This document shows positions 1-8,963 of a stretch of DNA of 64,000 bases, one piece after another. The stretch is taken from assembly GCA_910588225.1 (NCBI GenBank), contig CAJUQT010000008.1:20622-84621 (forward strand). Reading direction: 5' to 3'. Numbering within the stretch: the first letter of the stretch is position 1; the number at the start of each line of letters is the position of its first letter. The notes under the pieces are model-generated. The model was not told the origin of the DNA and did not search any database. It saw only the letters and a program-made list of their open reading frames with translations. The stretch comes from an uncultured Acetatifactor sp. (GTDB lineage Bacteria; Bacillota; Clostridia; Lachnospirales; Lachnospiraceae). The position numbers and the translations under genes are program-made.

Positions 1-589
1 CCGAACCGTAAAAAGTAGTAATCAACGCCACAGCCATGGCAGGTCCCAGCGTGGCCACATTGTCCATATGATACAACATATCCACCAGACCAATCAGCGT
101 ACCAATCATACCCCAGGCAGGTCCCATGGCTCCCAGTGTATCCCAGAAACCGATACAGGTTTTATGACGTCCTTCGATACTCACCAACTCTGTCTCCATA
201 ATGGCGCGCACCAGCTCCGGATCCGTACCATCCACCATAAGCAGAATGCCCTTCTTCAGAAAAGCATCATCCATATCCGAAGCCGCCTCCTCCAGGGAGA
301 GCAGACCTTCCTTACGGGCCACATTCGACAGATCGATAATCTTGCGGATCATCTCCGTGGTATTCAGCGCAGGCGCCTTGAAGACAAGCATGAAGCTTTT
401 CAGGCCGTTTATGTAATCTGCCAGACTATGGGATGTCAGCGTAGCGGCAAATGCCCCGCCAAAGGTAATAATGGCTGAAGGTACATCCGCATATTCCTTG
501 ACCAGATTCTCGATGCCAGCACCGTTCCAGATACCGAAAATCATCATTACAAAACATAATATAATACCAAGTAAAGATGCAATATCCAC
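1..589 (-). CDS. motA: flagellar motor stator protein MotA (3' part outside window)
   Basis: MotA is the four-helix stator subunit that, with MotB, forms the ion channel driving flagellar rotation. Only the N-terminal 196 codons are present; the gene runs off the left edge. A GTG start at 589 is preceded by AGGTGA about 5 bases upstream and gives VDIASLLGIILC, the usual MotA opening. VARKEGLLSLE contains the Arg of the cytoplasmic charged loop. GPAWGMIGTLIGLV and GPAMAVALITTFYG carry the two conserved prolines of helices 3 and 4. It lies 30 bp after flbD at the end of the flagellar operon, where motB would be expected next. Confidence 0.93.
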   Translation of the reverse strand, partial: MDIASLLGIILCFVMMIFGIWNGAGIENLVKEYADVPSAIITFGGAFAATLTSHSLADYINGLKSFMLVFKAPALNTTEMIRKIIDLSNVARKEGLLSLEEAASDMDDAFLKKGILLMVDGTDPELVRAIMETELVSIEGRHKTCIGFWDTLGAMGPAWGMIGTLIGLVDMLYHMDNVATLGPAMAVALITTFYGS

Positions 590-619
590 GAAAATCACCT
601 AACTTTTTGCTTCTTTCGA

Positions 620-805
620 TTATTCCGCAAAAATACCCTTTCTATATGATTTTACAAGATTTTTTATCTCTTGTCTACTTTCTTTTACAATTATTTTTTT
701 CCCTGTGGTAAGCGTAATCACTGTGTCGGGAGTTTCCTCCACCACTTCGAACAGATGAGGATTCACCAGAATCTTCACCCCGTTCAACTTAGTCACCTCT
801 ATCAT
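620..805 (-). CDS. flbD: flagellar protein FlbD (SwrD family)
   Basis: A 61-residue cytoplasmic protein of the FlbD/SwrD family. In Bacillus the homologue SwrD supports flagellar motor power. The sequence starts MIEVTKLNGVKILVNPHL and ends with a basic helix; the family consistently begins with this strand and the LNG motif. I chose the ATG at 805 because AGAGGT sits just upstream and the family begins here; an upstream in-frame ATG at 874 would add 23 unlike residues. It lies between flgE and motA, the usual clostridial position. Confidence 0.9.
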   Translation of the reverse strand: MIEVTKLNGVKILVNPHLFEVVEETPDTVITLTTGKKIIVKESRQEIKNLVKSYRKGIFAE

Positions 806-904
806 TTTCAGACCTCTTCGTCTCAAAAATATGGAGGACAAAAACTCTGCCCTCCATAGTATAGCACAATCCATAACATAAAGCGAGTAAAAGTTATCTG
901 TTTC

Positions 905-2611
905 TTATCGTTTTAGATTGGTTAATTCTTCCAGAAGCGTATCGGACACGGTAATAATACGGCTGTTTGCCTGGAAGCCACGCTGTGTGGTAATCATTTC
1001 CGTAAACTCCTGAGACAAATCCACATTACTCATTTCCAGCTGGCCTGTGGACATATAGTCTCCGCTGGCCGTGATATCCACGCCGATTCCGTCAAACTCA
1101 CCGGAGTTCAGTGTCGCGGAATACAGGTTATCCGCCTGCTTCTCCAGGCCGGAGGCATTGGCGAATCTGGCCGTTGCAATCTGCCCCAGAAGCTTCGTCA
1201 TACCATTGTCATAGCTGGCGTAAATCATACCGTTCTGCTGAATGGACACTCCGATCATGGCGCCCTCCTTACGGCCGGAACCGGTATTATACTCATCGTC
1301 GGAACCGTTGGTGGCGCTGATGGTGGATACTCCCTTGTGGTCCACACTGGAGATGCTCGAGAAATCCACCTCGATGGACGGGAAATTGCCGTCTTTGCTG
1401 AGCGCACCTAAATTTAAGGTGGCTGTGGAGCCGGTGCCTCCGTTCAGTCCGCTGAACTTACCTGACTTACCGTCAAATTTGATGACTGCACCGTTGAATT
1501 TGCGGCCGACTATATTATATCCTTGAGTAGCATCTGCCGGGTCCACCAATCCGGCAGCAAACTCTGTAGCAAATGTCCCCCCCTCAATCATTTCTTTAAT
1601 TGACTTTGTAACAGGATCTGCCCCTGCCGCTGCTGTATTAATTGTAAGCTGCAGGAAGTCATCTGTCCTGCCTTCATAGCCGAAAGCTGTTGCAAGTGCA
1701 TCCAGGCTGTCCGGATCAGCTTTATCTATGGTATAACTTGGAGGCGTTGAGCCCGTAGGTAATGTCAAGGTATTACCAGTAAGCTGGTAGCCGTCTTTCA
1801 GCTTAATCGTAGTAGCCGCCGCAATTTCACTTGCCCCGCCAAACAGGTCCTCTACATTTACTCCATCCGGCACAGGCACTTCCTTATTTTTAGAATCCAC
1901 AATCTTATCCAGCTCAATACTGAAGGTATTCTTGTCATCCGTAGACTGCCTGATAGAGAACTTCGCAGTATAGGTATATCCCTGGGAATCATAGAAGCTC
2001 AAGTTCACCACTCTGCCGTTCTCGCCGGTCACATCCGTGTCGTTCTTGTCAATGATACCGGAAAAGTAGGCGTGGGAAGTGGCCTCAGGGGGATAGCTCT
2101 TATTGGCGGCACTCATGATGCGCAGCGCGGAAACGGTATCCTTCTTGATCCCCTTCACATCTCCTGTCACGGGGTCTGTCTCTACCTGCCATCCCATGAC
2201 ATTGTAACCGATGCTGGTCATGGCCAGGTTGCCTGCGCCGTCAACATAGAAAGAACCATCTCTGGTGAAATAATTCTGGCTGCCGTCGCTGACCACGAAG
2301 AAGTTCTCTCCGGTGATCATGATATCAAAGGGATTTCCCGTGGACTGGGAAGCACCCTGTCCCGTGATATTGACATTGATGGCGCTGGTTTTTACACCCA
2401 GACCAATCTGTCTGGCATTGACACCGCCGGTACCGGTGGTCGCGTTGGCGCCGCTGGCCCTCTGTGTGGTCTGGCTCATGAGGGAGGCAAAAGTCATAGA
2501 ACTGGACTTATATGCCACCGTGTTAACGTTTGCGATGTTATGTCCGATAACATCCATTCTGGTCTGATGTGTCTTAAGACCTGACACACCAGAAAAAAGT
2601 GATCTCATCAT
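905..2611 (-). CDS. flgE: flagellar hook protein FlgE
   Basis: FlgE is the exported subunit of the flagellar hook. The N terminus (SGVSGLKTHQTRMDVIGHN, then IANVNT) and the C terminus (FTEMITTQRGFQANSRI followed by a leucine-rich helix) are the conserved terminal coils that stack in the hook shaft. At 568 residues it is longer than the roughly 400 of enterobacterial FlgE. The extra length is in the surface-exposed middle, which is acidic and rich in Thr, Gly and Ser. The start is an ATGATG pair at 2611/2608 behind AGGAGG. It lies downstream of the TIGR02530-like gene and 99 bp before flbD. Confidence 0.94.
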   Translation of the reverse strand: MMRSLFSGVSGLKTHQTRMDVIGHNIANVNTVAYKSSSMTFASLMSQTTQRASGANATTGTGGVNARQIGLGVKTSAINVNITGQGASQSTGNPFDIMITGENFFVVSDGSQNYFTRDGSFYVDGAGNLAMTSIGYNVMGWQVETDPVTGDVKGIKKDTVSALRIMSAANKSYPPEATSHAYFSGIIDKNDTDVTGENGRVVNLSFYDSQGYTYTAKFSIRQSTDDKNTFSIELDKIVDSKNKEVPVPDGVNVEDLFGGASEIAAATTIKLKDGYQLTGNTLTLPTGSTPPSYTIDKADPDSLDALATAFGYEGRTDDFLQLTINTAAAGADPVTKSIKEMIEGGTFATEFAAGLVDPADATQGYNIVGRKFNGAVIKFDGKSGKFSGLNGGTGSTATLNLGALSKDGNFPSIEVDFSSISSVDHKGVSTISATNGSDDEYNTGSGRKEGAMIGVSIQQNGMIYASYDNGMTKLLGQIATARFANASGLEKQADNLYSATLNSGEFDGIGVDITASGDYMSTGQLEMSNVDLSQEFTEMITTQRGFQANSRIITVSDTLLEELTNLKR

Positions 2612-2690
2612 AGTAGTTGTTCCTCCTGATCTGGAACGAAGCATGCCTCTGTCTGTCATTCCAGAGGCTATAACCTCCGTAAAGGTCCGG

Positions 2691-3104
2691 TTACATAATA
2701 ACTGCTCCGTTGATATTGGTAAATATATTTTCGTTTGTCTCCGTACTGTCCATTGCTGTGACGACTGTCTGGTTGGGTACATTGACGATAAACGCCAGCG
2801 AATCCACAATCACCAGTGAATCCCGAATTCCCTTCTGTTCCGCCTTTCTGGTCCCGGACTCCAGCCTCTCCAGCTGACTGTCGCTGAGCTCGATATTGCG
2901 GTCCGCAAGTCTTCCCATAGCATGTTTGGAAAACTTCAGGTTTCCTGTATCTGCCTGCGTCTTTAGCTGTAAAACATCCTGAAAGGATAAGCCGTTTGCG
3001 GCCTGGCCGTCCGTGGCCTTTCGAACCTGTGTCCTCCGGGGACTGCCCAGATACTGGTCCGTCAGCTGTTCAATGGAAAATTTACCATTGTTCTGAATTT
3101 CCAT
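2691..3104 (-). CDS. flagellar operon protein, TIGR02530-like
   Basis: A 137-residue soluble protein that matches my memory of the family called flagellar operon protein (TIGR02530), found between flgD and flgE in many Firmicutes and spirochaetes. The middle shows KFSKHAMGRLADRNIEL followed by a helix, and the C-terminal half is a beta-rich stretch with SLVIVDSLAFIVNVPNQTVV. Its role is not firmly established; position suggests hook assembly. The start at 3104 follows AGAAGGAG at good spacing, and the gene is 17 bp downstream of flgD. Confidence 0.85.
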   Translation of the reverse strand: MEIQNNGKFSIEQLTDQYLGSPRRTQVRKATDGQAANGLSFQDVLQLKTQADTGNLKFSKHAMGRLADRNIELSDSQLERLESGTRKAEQKGIRDSLVIVDSLAFIVNVPNQTVVTAMDSTETNENIFTNINGAVIM

Positions 3105-3121
3105 CCCTGTATGCTCCTTCT

Positions 3122-3847
3122 TTATGCTTCGTCAGTGCCTTCAGGCCCCTCCGTATTGGAATCACCGTCTCCTTCGCTGTCTTCCGACTCGTTCTTGTCC
3201 GCTTCCTCCGCCATGGCCCGAAGTTCCTTCAGCCTCTCAACATACTTGTTCAGCTTCGTCAGCGTCTCCGTTGCGATAAAGCTCTTCTCATAATCTGTCA
3301 TTTCATTGTATCGCTTCTCCAGATCATCGATGGCTTCTCCATGAGACAGGTCAATACCGCCTACAGCCGGCAGTTTGTTCATGTCTATCGAAAATGCGTA
3401 TCCCTTGTCAAAAGCATTCTTGTACACAACATCCACTACATTCACCACATCGTCCAGTGAATAAAGGGACTCCTCAATAGACACATAAGCCTTATTGTTC
3501 TCAAACGCCACATAATCCACCTTGCCGTATACGTATTTAGGCTCTCCGTCTGTACCGGTGGTCTTCACATATACCTCCTGCCCTACCAGCGATGTGGCTC
3601 TGCCAAGTTCCGAGGTTGCCGCCAGATTCTGCATCTGCTCTACCTGCGAGAACTGCGCATACTGCGAAATATACTCCGTATTAGACGTGGGCTCCAGCGG
3701 GTCCTGATACTGCATCTGCGCTACCAGAAGCTGCAGGAACGCTTCCTTATCCATGCTGTCATTGGTTGACTTAACTGCTTTTTTCAGGGACTTCTGAGAC
3801 TCCGTCTCCACAATCTGTCCGTTTTCAACAGGTGCCATTAAACCCAT
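3122..3847 (-). CDS. flgD: flagellar hook capping protein FlgD
   Basis: FlgD forms the cap under which FlgE polymerises during hook growth. The signature DKEAFLQLLVAQMQYQDPL with the following PTSNTEYI is the conserved N-terminal block, after which comes a helix ending in SQVEQMQNLA. The beta-rich C-terminal half is followed by an unusual acidic tail rich in Glu, Asp and Gly over the last 30 residues. I chose the third in-frame Met (3847): AAAGGAG is 7 bases upstream, whereas the first ATG at 3853 nearly abuts it. The length is 241 residues. Confidence 0.92.
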   Translation of the reverse strand: MGLMAPVENGQIVETESQKSLKKAVKSTNDSMDKEAFLQLLVAQMQYQDPLEPTSNTEYISQYAQFSQVEQMQNLAATSELGRATSLVGQEVYVKTTGTDGEPKYVYGKVDYVAFENNKAYVSIEESLYSLDDVVNVVDVVYKNAFDKGYAFSIDMNKLPAVGGIDLSHGEAIDDLEKRYNEMTDYEKSFIATETLTKLNKYVERLKELRAMAEEADKNESEDSEGDGDSNTEGPEGTDEA

Positions 3848-3931
3848 GTGCATTCTCCTTTCTCTGCTCTGTTATTTGTCCTGACTTTTTGTCCGTCTCA
3901 AATTGCTCTTTACAACATATGCAGTCTCCTG

Positions 3932-5290
3932 TTATACGGTGTAATCCACCGTACTGCCATCGGCTGCCAGCATATCTGCCGCCAGTGCATCCTCTTCCGC
4001 CAAAGTATCAGCCCCAAGGCCTTCGCCCAGATGAATTCTCCTGGTACGTCCCTTCCGCTCCGGCTCCTGCTGATTTCTTCCCCGCCCCTGCTCATCCAGA
4101 TTTCTCTCGAATTCATGGGTCTGTACAGTGACTTCAATGGCTTCCACTTTAACGCCCTGTTCTTCAAACTGTTCCTTCAGCTGAACCATCTGGCTCTCTA
4201 ATGCTGCCTTCACTGTCTCATTCTCGGTGATGAAATTAGCTGTCATCACACCTGCCTTAGAGGCAATCTGTACCTGAAGCGTCCCCAGACTTGCTGGATG
4301 AAGCTGCATTTCCAGGCTTGTGACTTCTCCGGTCAACTGGACCTTCATATAATCCAGAATCTGATCCATAATAGCTTGTGTACTTTCGCTCCACGGGTTA
4401 TTCTCCGTCACTTCCTGGCTCTGGAGGAACTCCGGCCTGAACTGAACATTCCTCAAATCCTGGATAAAGGGATTCACATACTCTCCCTTTCCGGTTCTGC
4501 TCTCCGAATGCCTCTCTTCGCCCCTGGACTGTCCGCTGTCCTGATTCCCGGCTTCCTGCTCTTTTTTCGGCGCTTCTTCGGCCGCATTTACTGCGGAGGT
4601 ATTCTCCGTTTCCGCGGATTCCGCCGACTCCGGTTTCTGTGTCATATCTTCCGCTCTCACAGGAGCCTCTTCCGCCTCCGCCGGCAAAGCCTCGTCCACG
4701 AGTCCTTCTTCCAGCAGTCCAGCCAACACTTCCGGCTCTGTCTCCAATGTCTCAGCACTTTCCTGAATCACGGCATTCAGCTTCTCCATCAGCTTCTGAT
4801 AGTTCTCATAGAGTTCTCCGTCCGTAATCAACGCACAGACATCCTCCGCTCCGCCAAGATTCAAAAGCAGCTCCCCCAGCTCCGAAGCATTCAGCAGGTC
4901 TGTAGGCTCCATATCCATCTCACCCAGAACCGCCTGCAGTTCTTCCATACTGATTCCAAAGACGTCGGCAATCTCCTGCATCAGTTCCAGTGCAGCCCCG
5001 TTCAGCACTTCCATGATCTGTTCCTGCTTTTCAGGGGACAACTCTTCCGAAGATACTGTCTCCTCTTCCTGCACGGGCCGGTTTTCCTTTGCCCTCAAAG
5101 AACTGCCTCTCTGCAGCTGCTGCTTCCCGGATGCAGTCAGGTCACTGTCTGGGGTGCCGGAGTTCTCTCTATTCATCTGGTTATCCCAGACTTTCTGGAA
5201 CCCGCCGGCATTTGCCGTATTTCGACCTGTCTGAGCCACCGCCAGATTCATCAGCATGAAACCTGTCTCTTTTACAGCTGTACTCGTCAT
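3932..5290 (-). CDS. fliK: flagellar hook-length control protein FliK
   Basis: FliK is the exported ruler that switches the flagellar type III export gate from hook to filament substrates. Its C-terminal domain is recognisable by LQLHPASLGTLQVQIASK and the following ANFITENETVKAALESQ, the core of the FliK C-terminal fold. The first 300 residues are low-complexity and very acidic, typical of the variable ruler part. The start at 5290 has GGAGG six bases upstream. An earlier ATG at 5356 would lie almost inside the hairpin at 5340-5368 and has no good ribosome site. The length is 452 residues. Confidence 0.9.
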   Translation of the reverse strand: MTSTAVKETGFMLMNLAVAQTGRNTANAGGFQKVWDNQMNRENSGTPDSDLTASGKQQLQRGSSLRAKENRPVQEEETVSSEELSPEKQEQIMEVLNGAALELMQEIADVFGISMEELQAVLGEMDMEPTDLLNASELGELLLNLGGAEDVCALITDGELYENYQKLMEKLNAVIQESAETLETEPEVLAGLLEEGLVDEALPAEAEEAPVRAEDMTQKPESAESAETENTSAVNAAEEAPKKEQEAGNQDSGQSRGEERHSESRTGKGEYVNPFIQDLRNVQFRPEFLQSQEVTENNPWSESTQAIMDQILDYMKVQLTGEVTSLEMQLHPASLGTLQVQIASKAGVMTANFITENETVKAALESQMVQLKEQFEEQGVKVEAIEVTVQTHEFERNLDEQGRGRNQQEPERKGRTRRIHLGEGLGADTLAEEDALAADMLAADGSTVDYTV

Positions 5291-5339
5291 TCCTGACCTC
5301 CTTTCTTTTTTATTTGCGGAGCTTATGCTCCATTTATTG

Positions 5340-5368
5340 AAAAACCCCCGGCACACTGCCGTGCGCCG
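5340..5368 (-). terminator. candidate intrinsic terminator or attenuator before fliK
   Basis: On the minus strand an 8-bp stem with one G-U pair (arms 5361-5368 and 5349-5356) and a 4-base loop is followed by GGGG and then five T (5344-5340). The four G between stem and T-run weaken it as a terminator. It sits in the 118-bp gap between ylxF and fliK, inside the flagellar operon. Confidence 0.4.
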
Positions 5369-5408
5369 ACAGATTCTTCCCCTTATAATATCACAGGCCC
5401 CTCTTCCA

Positions 5409-6287
5409 TTAAGAATCAGGCTGCATCAGCTTTGTAAGCTTTGCTCCCAGTTCCGGATCCAGGACATTCATGATTGCTGCCCTCTCTTCTACAGACATGG
5501 CGCCCAGAATATCTGCCACCACATCCAGTTCATTTGTCATTTCCTCGAAAATTTTCGCCACCTCTTTTGGCTTCATCTGGGCATATGTCTGTGCGAACGC
5601 CTCGGCCTCAGCATTTTTCTGCTGTTGAACCAGGCCCTGTTTATACAGATATTCCGCCACTGTGGGATACATGGATTCATAGTACTTCATATAGGCGTCA
5701 AGCCCGGGTCCTTTTTCGGAATAGACTACTTCCTCATAAAATTCTGTGGAAATACGCTGAAATTCCTCCTGTCTCGCCTCAAATTCCTTCAGACGCAGCA
5801 CCTCTGCCCTCAGAGCTTCATTCTCGGTATCCTTCGCTTTGGATGCTGTCTGTTCCCGCTCCAGCTCCAGCTCCAGCTGTCTGATATAGGCCACAGCTTC
5901 CTCCATGCTCTCATATCCCCCATAGCTTTCGGAATCCGTTGCATCTCCTCCTGCCGGCGCCGTCGAAGGCAGAATTTTGTTCACAACAGGTATATCTTTC
6001 AGAATAGGGGCCAGCACACTGCTGCCGAATCCGCCGATATCCATCTTGATAACCACACCTACAATGGCAAGCCACAGAACCACAATCAACAAAGTGGCAA
6101 AGAATGTGACAAGGCCGTTCCCCCCGTCTTCCCCCAGCGCTTCTTCCTGTTTGGCAATTTCCGCCGCTCTTCGTCTGGCTTCCTTTTTCTGCGCTTTCTG
6201 ATCCTGTTTGAACTGCTTTTTCTCCTGTTTTAATTTTGCCTTTTCCTCCGCCGCCACAGCGGCCAGAGAACTCGTTTCGTTTGCCAT
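5409..6287 (-). CDS. YlxF/MotE-like flagellar membrane protein
   Basis: A 292-residue protein with a highly charged cytoplasmic N terminus (about 55 residues, rich in Lys, Gln and Ala) and one membrane helix at about 58-82 (GLVTFFATLLIVVLWLAI). An external coiled coil follows at about 130-180. The C-terminal block resembles the MgtE N-terminal/MotE fold (MKPKEVAKIFEEM, then VADILGAMSVEERAAIM). The gene between fliJ and fliK in Bacillus is ylxF, and MotE-like chaperones act on the stator. The specific job here is inferred. It starts 9 bp before fliJ ends. Confidence 0.82.
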   Translation of the reverse strand: MANETSSLAAVAAEEKAKLKQEKKQFKQDQKAQKKEARRRAAEIAKQEEALGEDGGNGLVTFFATLLIVVLWLAIVGVVIKMDIGGFGSSVLAPILKDIPVVNKILPSTAPAGGDATDSESYGGYESMEEAVAYIRQLELELEREQTASKAKDTENEALRAEVLRLKEFEARQEEFQRISTEFYEEVVYSEKGPGLDAYMKYYESMYPTVAEYLYKQGLVQQQKNAEAEAFAQTYAQMKPKEVAKIFEEMTNELDVVADILGAMSVEERAAIMNVLDPELGAKLTKLMQPDS

Positions 6288-6296
6288 AATGATCTC

Positions 6297-6755
6297 CTAA
6301 ACAGATGCCCGTGCCCTGCGCTGACCGTAAGTATAGCTGGTCAGCTGGTCAATTTCCTTGCTTTCCTGCTTTTTCTCTTCCATGAGAAATTCCTGAAACG
6401 CTTTATCCCGAAGGGTCTCATGGGTCTTCCGCTCCATTCTCACCTCTGTCAGCCTCTCTCTGGCTTCCTCCAGCTTTCTTTCCGCGGTATCCACATCCAT
6501 CTGCTGTCTTTCTATGTAATCCTCCATACAGAGAATAGCCGTCTTATTCTCCTCGATCTCCCGCAGATTCAGCCTGCCGGACAGAAGCGTCGTTCTTTCT
6601 GTCTCATAACTGCTCTTTCTGTCAAAAAGAGCCTGCAGACGTTCCTCCTCCTCGTCCAGCGCCGCTCTGGCCGCCGAAAATTCCTGCTTGGCCTGTGTCT
6701 CCAGCTTTATTTTAATATTCAGGATACTCTGCATGGAATATCGAAACCTTGCCAT
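6297..6755 (-). CDS. fliJ: flagellar export protein FliJ
   Basis: FliJ is the coiled-coil stalk of the flagellar type III export ATPase complex, similar to the gamma subunit of F1-ATPase. The 152-residue sequence opens MARFRYSMQSILNIK, the conserved FliJ start, and the rest is almost entirely charged heptad helix. It lies 26 bp after fliI and 9 bp before the ylxF-like gene, the usual order. Sequence conservation in this family is low, so the call rests on the N terminus, size, composition and place. Confidence 0.87.
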   Translation of the reverse strand: MARFRYSMQSILNIKIKLETQAKQEFSAARAALDEEEERLQALFDRKSSYETERTTLLSGRLNLREIEENKTAILCMEDYIERQQMDVDTAERKLEEARERLTEVRMERKTHETLRDKAFQEFLMEEKKQESKEIDQLTSYTYGQRRARASV

Positions 6756-6781
6756 TGTAATCCCCTTCCGGTCTCAATCTT

Positions 6782-8113
6782 CTATTTTGACTCAAAAAGT
6801 CTCTCCAACATGGCCACACTGTCTTCAAAGCTGAATTTCTCGTCCACATCCTGACATAGAAAACCGTTTACGGCATCTATCTTGGAGATGGCATAATCAA
6901 TGGAAGGATTACTGCCACTCTTGTAAGCGCCGATATTAATCAAATCCTCCGCTTCATTATAAGTGGCAAGAACATTTTTCAGCTTTCCGGCAGCCTGCTT
7001 ATGCTCTCCGTCAGCAATCTGACTCATACATCTGGAAATACTCTGCAGTATATCAATGGCTGGGTAGTGATTCTTATGTCCCAGCTTTCTGTCCAACATA
7101 ATGTGTCCGTCCAGAATACTTCTGGCAGTGTCCGTAATGGGCTCGTTGAAATCATCTCCGTCCACCAGAACCGTATACAGCCCTGTGATAGAGCCTCTGG
7201 CAGCACAGCCTGCACGCTCCAGAAGCTTCGGCATTTCGGAATATACGCTGGGAGGATAGCCTCTTGTCACCGGCGGTTCTCCGCTGGCGAGACCGATTTC
7301 CCTCTGCGCCATGGAAAAGCGGGTCAGGGAATCCATCATCAAAAGGACGTCCTTTCCCCGGTCCCTGAAGTATTCCGCAATGGCTGTGGCTGTCTTTGCC
7401 GCCTTATTTCTCTCCAGTGCAGGTCTGTCGGAAGTAGCTACCACTACCACGGACCGGCGCATTCCTTCCTCGCCTAAATCCCGTTCAATGAATTCCCGCA
7501 CCTCGCGGCCGCGCTCGCCAATCAGCGCAATTACATTGATGTCTGCTCTGGTATTTCTGGCAAACATCCCCATCAGGGTGGATTTGCCCACACCGGAACC
7601 GGCAAATATTCCGATGCGCTGCCCTTTTCCAACAGTAATCAGTCCATCCACCGCCTTTACTCCCAGCGGCAGAACCGAATCAATGATTTTCCGGCTCATG
7701 GGTTCCGGAGGCGTAGCCTCCACCAGATATTGCGTCCCCTCAAACCGTGTGCCGTCTATGGGGTGTCCCATACCGTCCAGCGCCTTGCCAAGCAGCGCCT
7801 CGCTTACCGTCACCCGAAGCGGATTGCCTGTATTCTCCACCAGACATCCCAGACCGATACCATCCACCGCGTCATAGGGCATCAGCAACGTTTTCCTGTC
7901 TCTGAAACCTACCACCTCGGCCAGGATTGGCTTACCTTTACCGTTTCCAGTAACCCCTTCCGGCATAATCTCACAGATGTCGCCCAGCTTTGCATCCGGG
8001 CCTGCGGATTCAATGGTAAGTCCCACCACATTGACTACTTTGCCCTTCTTTTTATAAAAAGTCTCTTCTGTTAAACCACTGTATTTTGCGAAATCTACAT
8101 TAATTGTCCGCAA
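6782..8113 (-). CDS. fliI: flagellum-specific export ATPase FliI
   Basis: FliI is the hexameric ATPase that feeds substrates to the flagellar export gate. The Walker A loop AGSGVGKST is at about 171-179 and Walker B lies in DVLLMMDSLTRF at about 255-266. The 443-residue length is normal. The start appears to be TTG at 8113, within the end of fliH: AGGAGG lies 9 bases upstream and the reading frame overlaps fliH by 14 bases, which suggests coupled translation. Confidence 0.96.
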   Translation of the reverse strand: MRTINVDFAKYSGLTEETFYKKKGKVVNVVGLTIESAGPDAKLGDICEIMPEGVTGNGKGKPILAEVVGFRDRKTLLMPYDAVDGIGLGCLVENTGNPLRVTVSEALLGKALDGMGHPIDGTRFEGTQYLVEATPPEPMSRKIIDSVLPLGVKAVDGLITVGKGQRIGIFAGSGVGKSTLMGMFARNTRADINVIALIGERGREVREFIERDLGEEGMRRSVVVVATSDRPALERNKAAKTATAIAEYFRDRGKDVLLMMDSLTRFSMAQREIGLASGEPPVTRGYPPSVYSEMPKLLERAGCAARGSITGLYTVLVDGDDFNEPITDTARSILDGHIMLDRKLGHKNHYPAIDILQSISRCMSQIADGEHKQAAGKLKNVLATYNEAEDLINIGAYKSGSNPSIDYAISKIDAVNGFLCQDVDEKFSFEDSVAMLERLFESK

Positions 8114-8963
8114 AAGCTGCTTCCTCCTTCGACCACGCCAGCAATGCCAGCCTTCCCTTCAGCTCCGACAGCTGTGTGCCCAGCCCACAGTCAAAGATAC
8201 CATTTTCCGTCTCAATCATGCATTCGTTTTTGTCAAGCGTCAGATCCTCCACCACATCCACACTGGCACTTTCGGATACGGCGCCGGCCAACACCTGTCT
8301 CTTCTGCATATTTACATACGCGTAATCATCCTTTGATACATGGATGATAAAACTGCGGGTTCCTTCTAATTTATGCAATGTATCTGAAATCAGTGACGTC
8401 AGAATCTCCCGATAGGAAGAAAGCTCCACATGAAAAATATGCTCATAAATACCTGTAATTGTATCCACAAACTGCGGCTCAAGCTCTTCTATCTGCCGGT
8501 CGTAGGCTTCCTCCAGCTCTCGCAGCTTCTCTGCATATTCCTGTTCCATAGCGCCTTCGTGGGCCTGGGCCTTCACCATACCTTCATTATAGCCCTGCTG
8601 TCTTCCCTCGTTTATCGCCTGCATTTTCCCTGCTTCGGCCTGGGCCTTTGCTTCGCTGCAAATGCGGTCAGCCTCCGCCCTGGCTTCCGCGCATATCTGT
8701 TCTGCCTCGGCTCTGGCCTGTTCCAGTATCTCCTTCGCCTCATCCTGGGCCTTGATTACATTGCCCTCTTCCTCTCCGGATACCTCCACAACCTCTGCGG
8801 CAAGACCGGATACAAATCCTTCCACGCCTCCCGCGGCAGCTCTTCTTTCCTCCGCCGCCAGATGCTCCAGTCTCTTCCGCACCAGCTCATTGCTGTCAAT
8901 AAGGCGCTTTTCATCATCCTGCGGCAAAGTCGTAAAAAATTGTTTTACCAGATTACTAGACAA
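8100..8963 (-). CDS. fliH: flagellar assembly protein FliH
   Basis: FliH binds the N terminus of FliI and keeps the export ATPase regulated and docked at the C ring. The protein has a long Ala/Glu/Arg heptad region (repeats such as ARAEADRICSEAKA) and a globular FliH/VATPase-E-like C-terminal domain. I place the start at the TTG at 8963, because GGAGGTGA is 8 bases upstream and the reading frame overlaps the fliG stop by 8 bases. This gives 287 residues. In-frame codons further upstream would lie inside fliG without a better ribosome site. Confidence 0.88.
   Translation of the reverse strand: MSSNLVKQFFTTLPQDDEKRLIDSNELVRKRLEHLAAEERRAAAGGVEGFVSGLAAEVVEVSGEEEGNVIKAQDEAKEILEQARAEAEQICAEARAEADRICSEAKAQAEAGKMQAINEGRQQGYNEGMVKAQAHEGAMEQEYAEKLRELEEAYDRQIEELEPQFVDTITGIYEHIFHVELSSYREILTSLISDTLHKLEGTRSFIIHVSKDDYAYVNMQKRQVLAGAVSESASVDVVEDLTLDKNECMIETENGIFDCGLGTQLSELKGRLALLAWSKEEAAFADN

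Noticed and set aside
4298..5296. A 332-codon plus-strand open frame
   Set aside because: Antisense to fliK, whose Glu/Ala-rich codons leave few stops on the other strand; no start signals and no recognisable motif.
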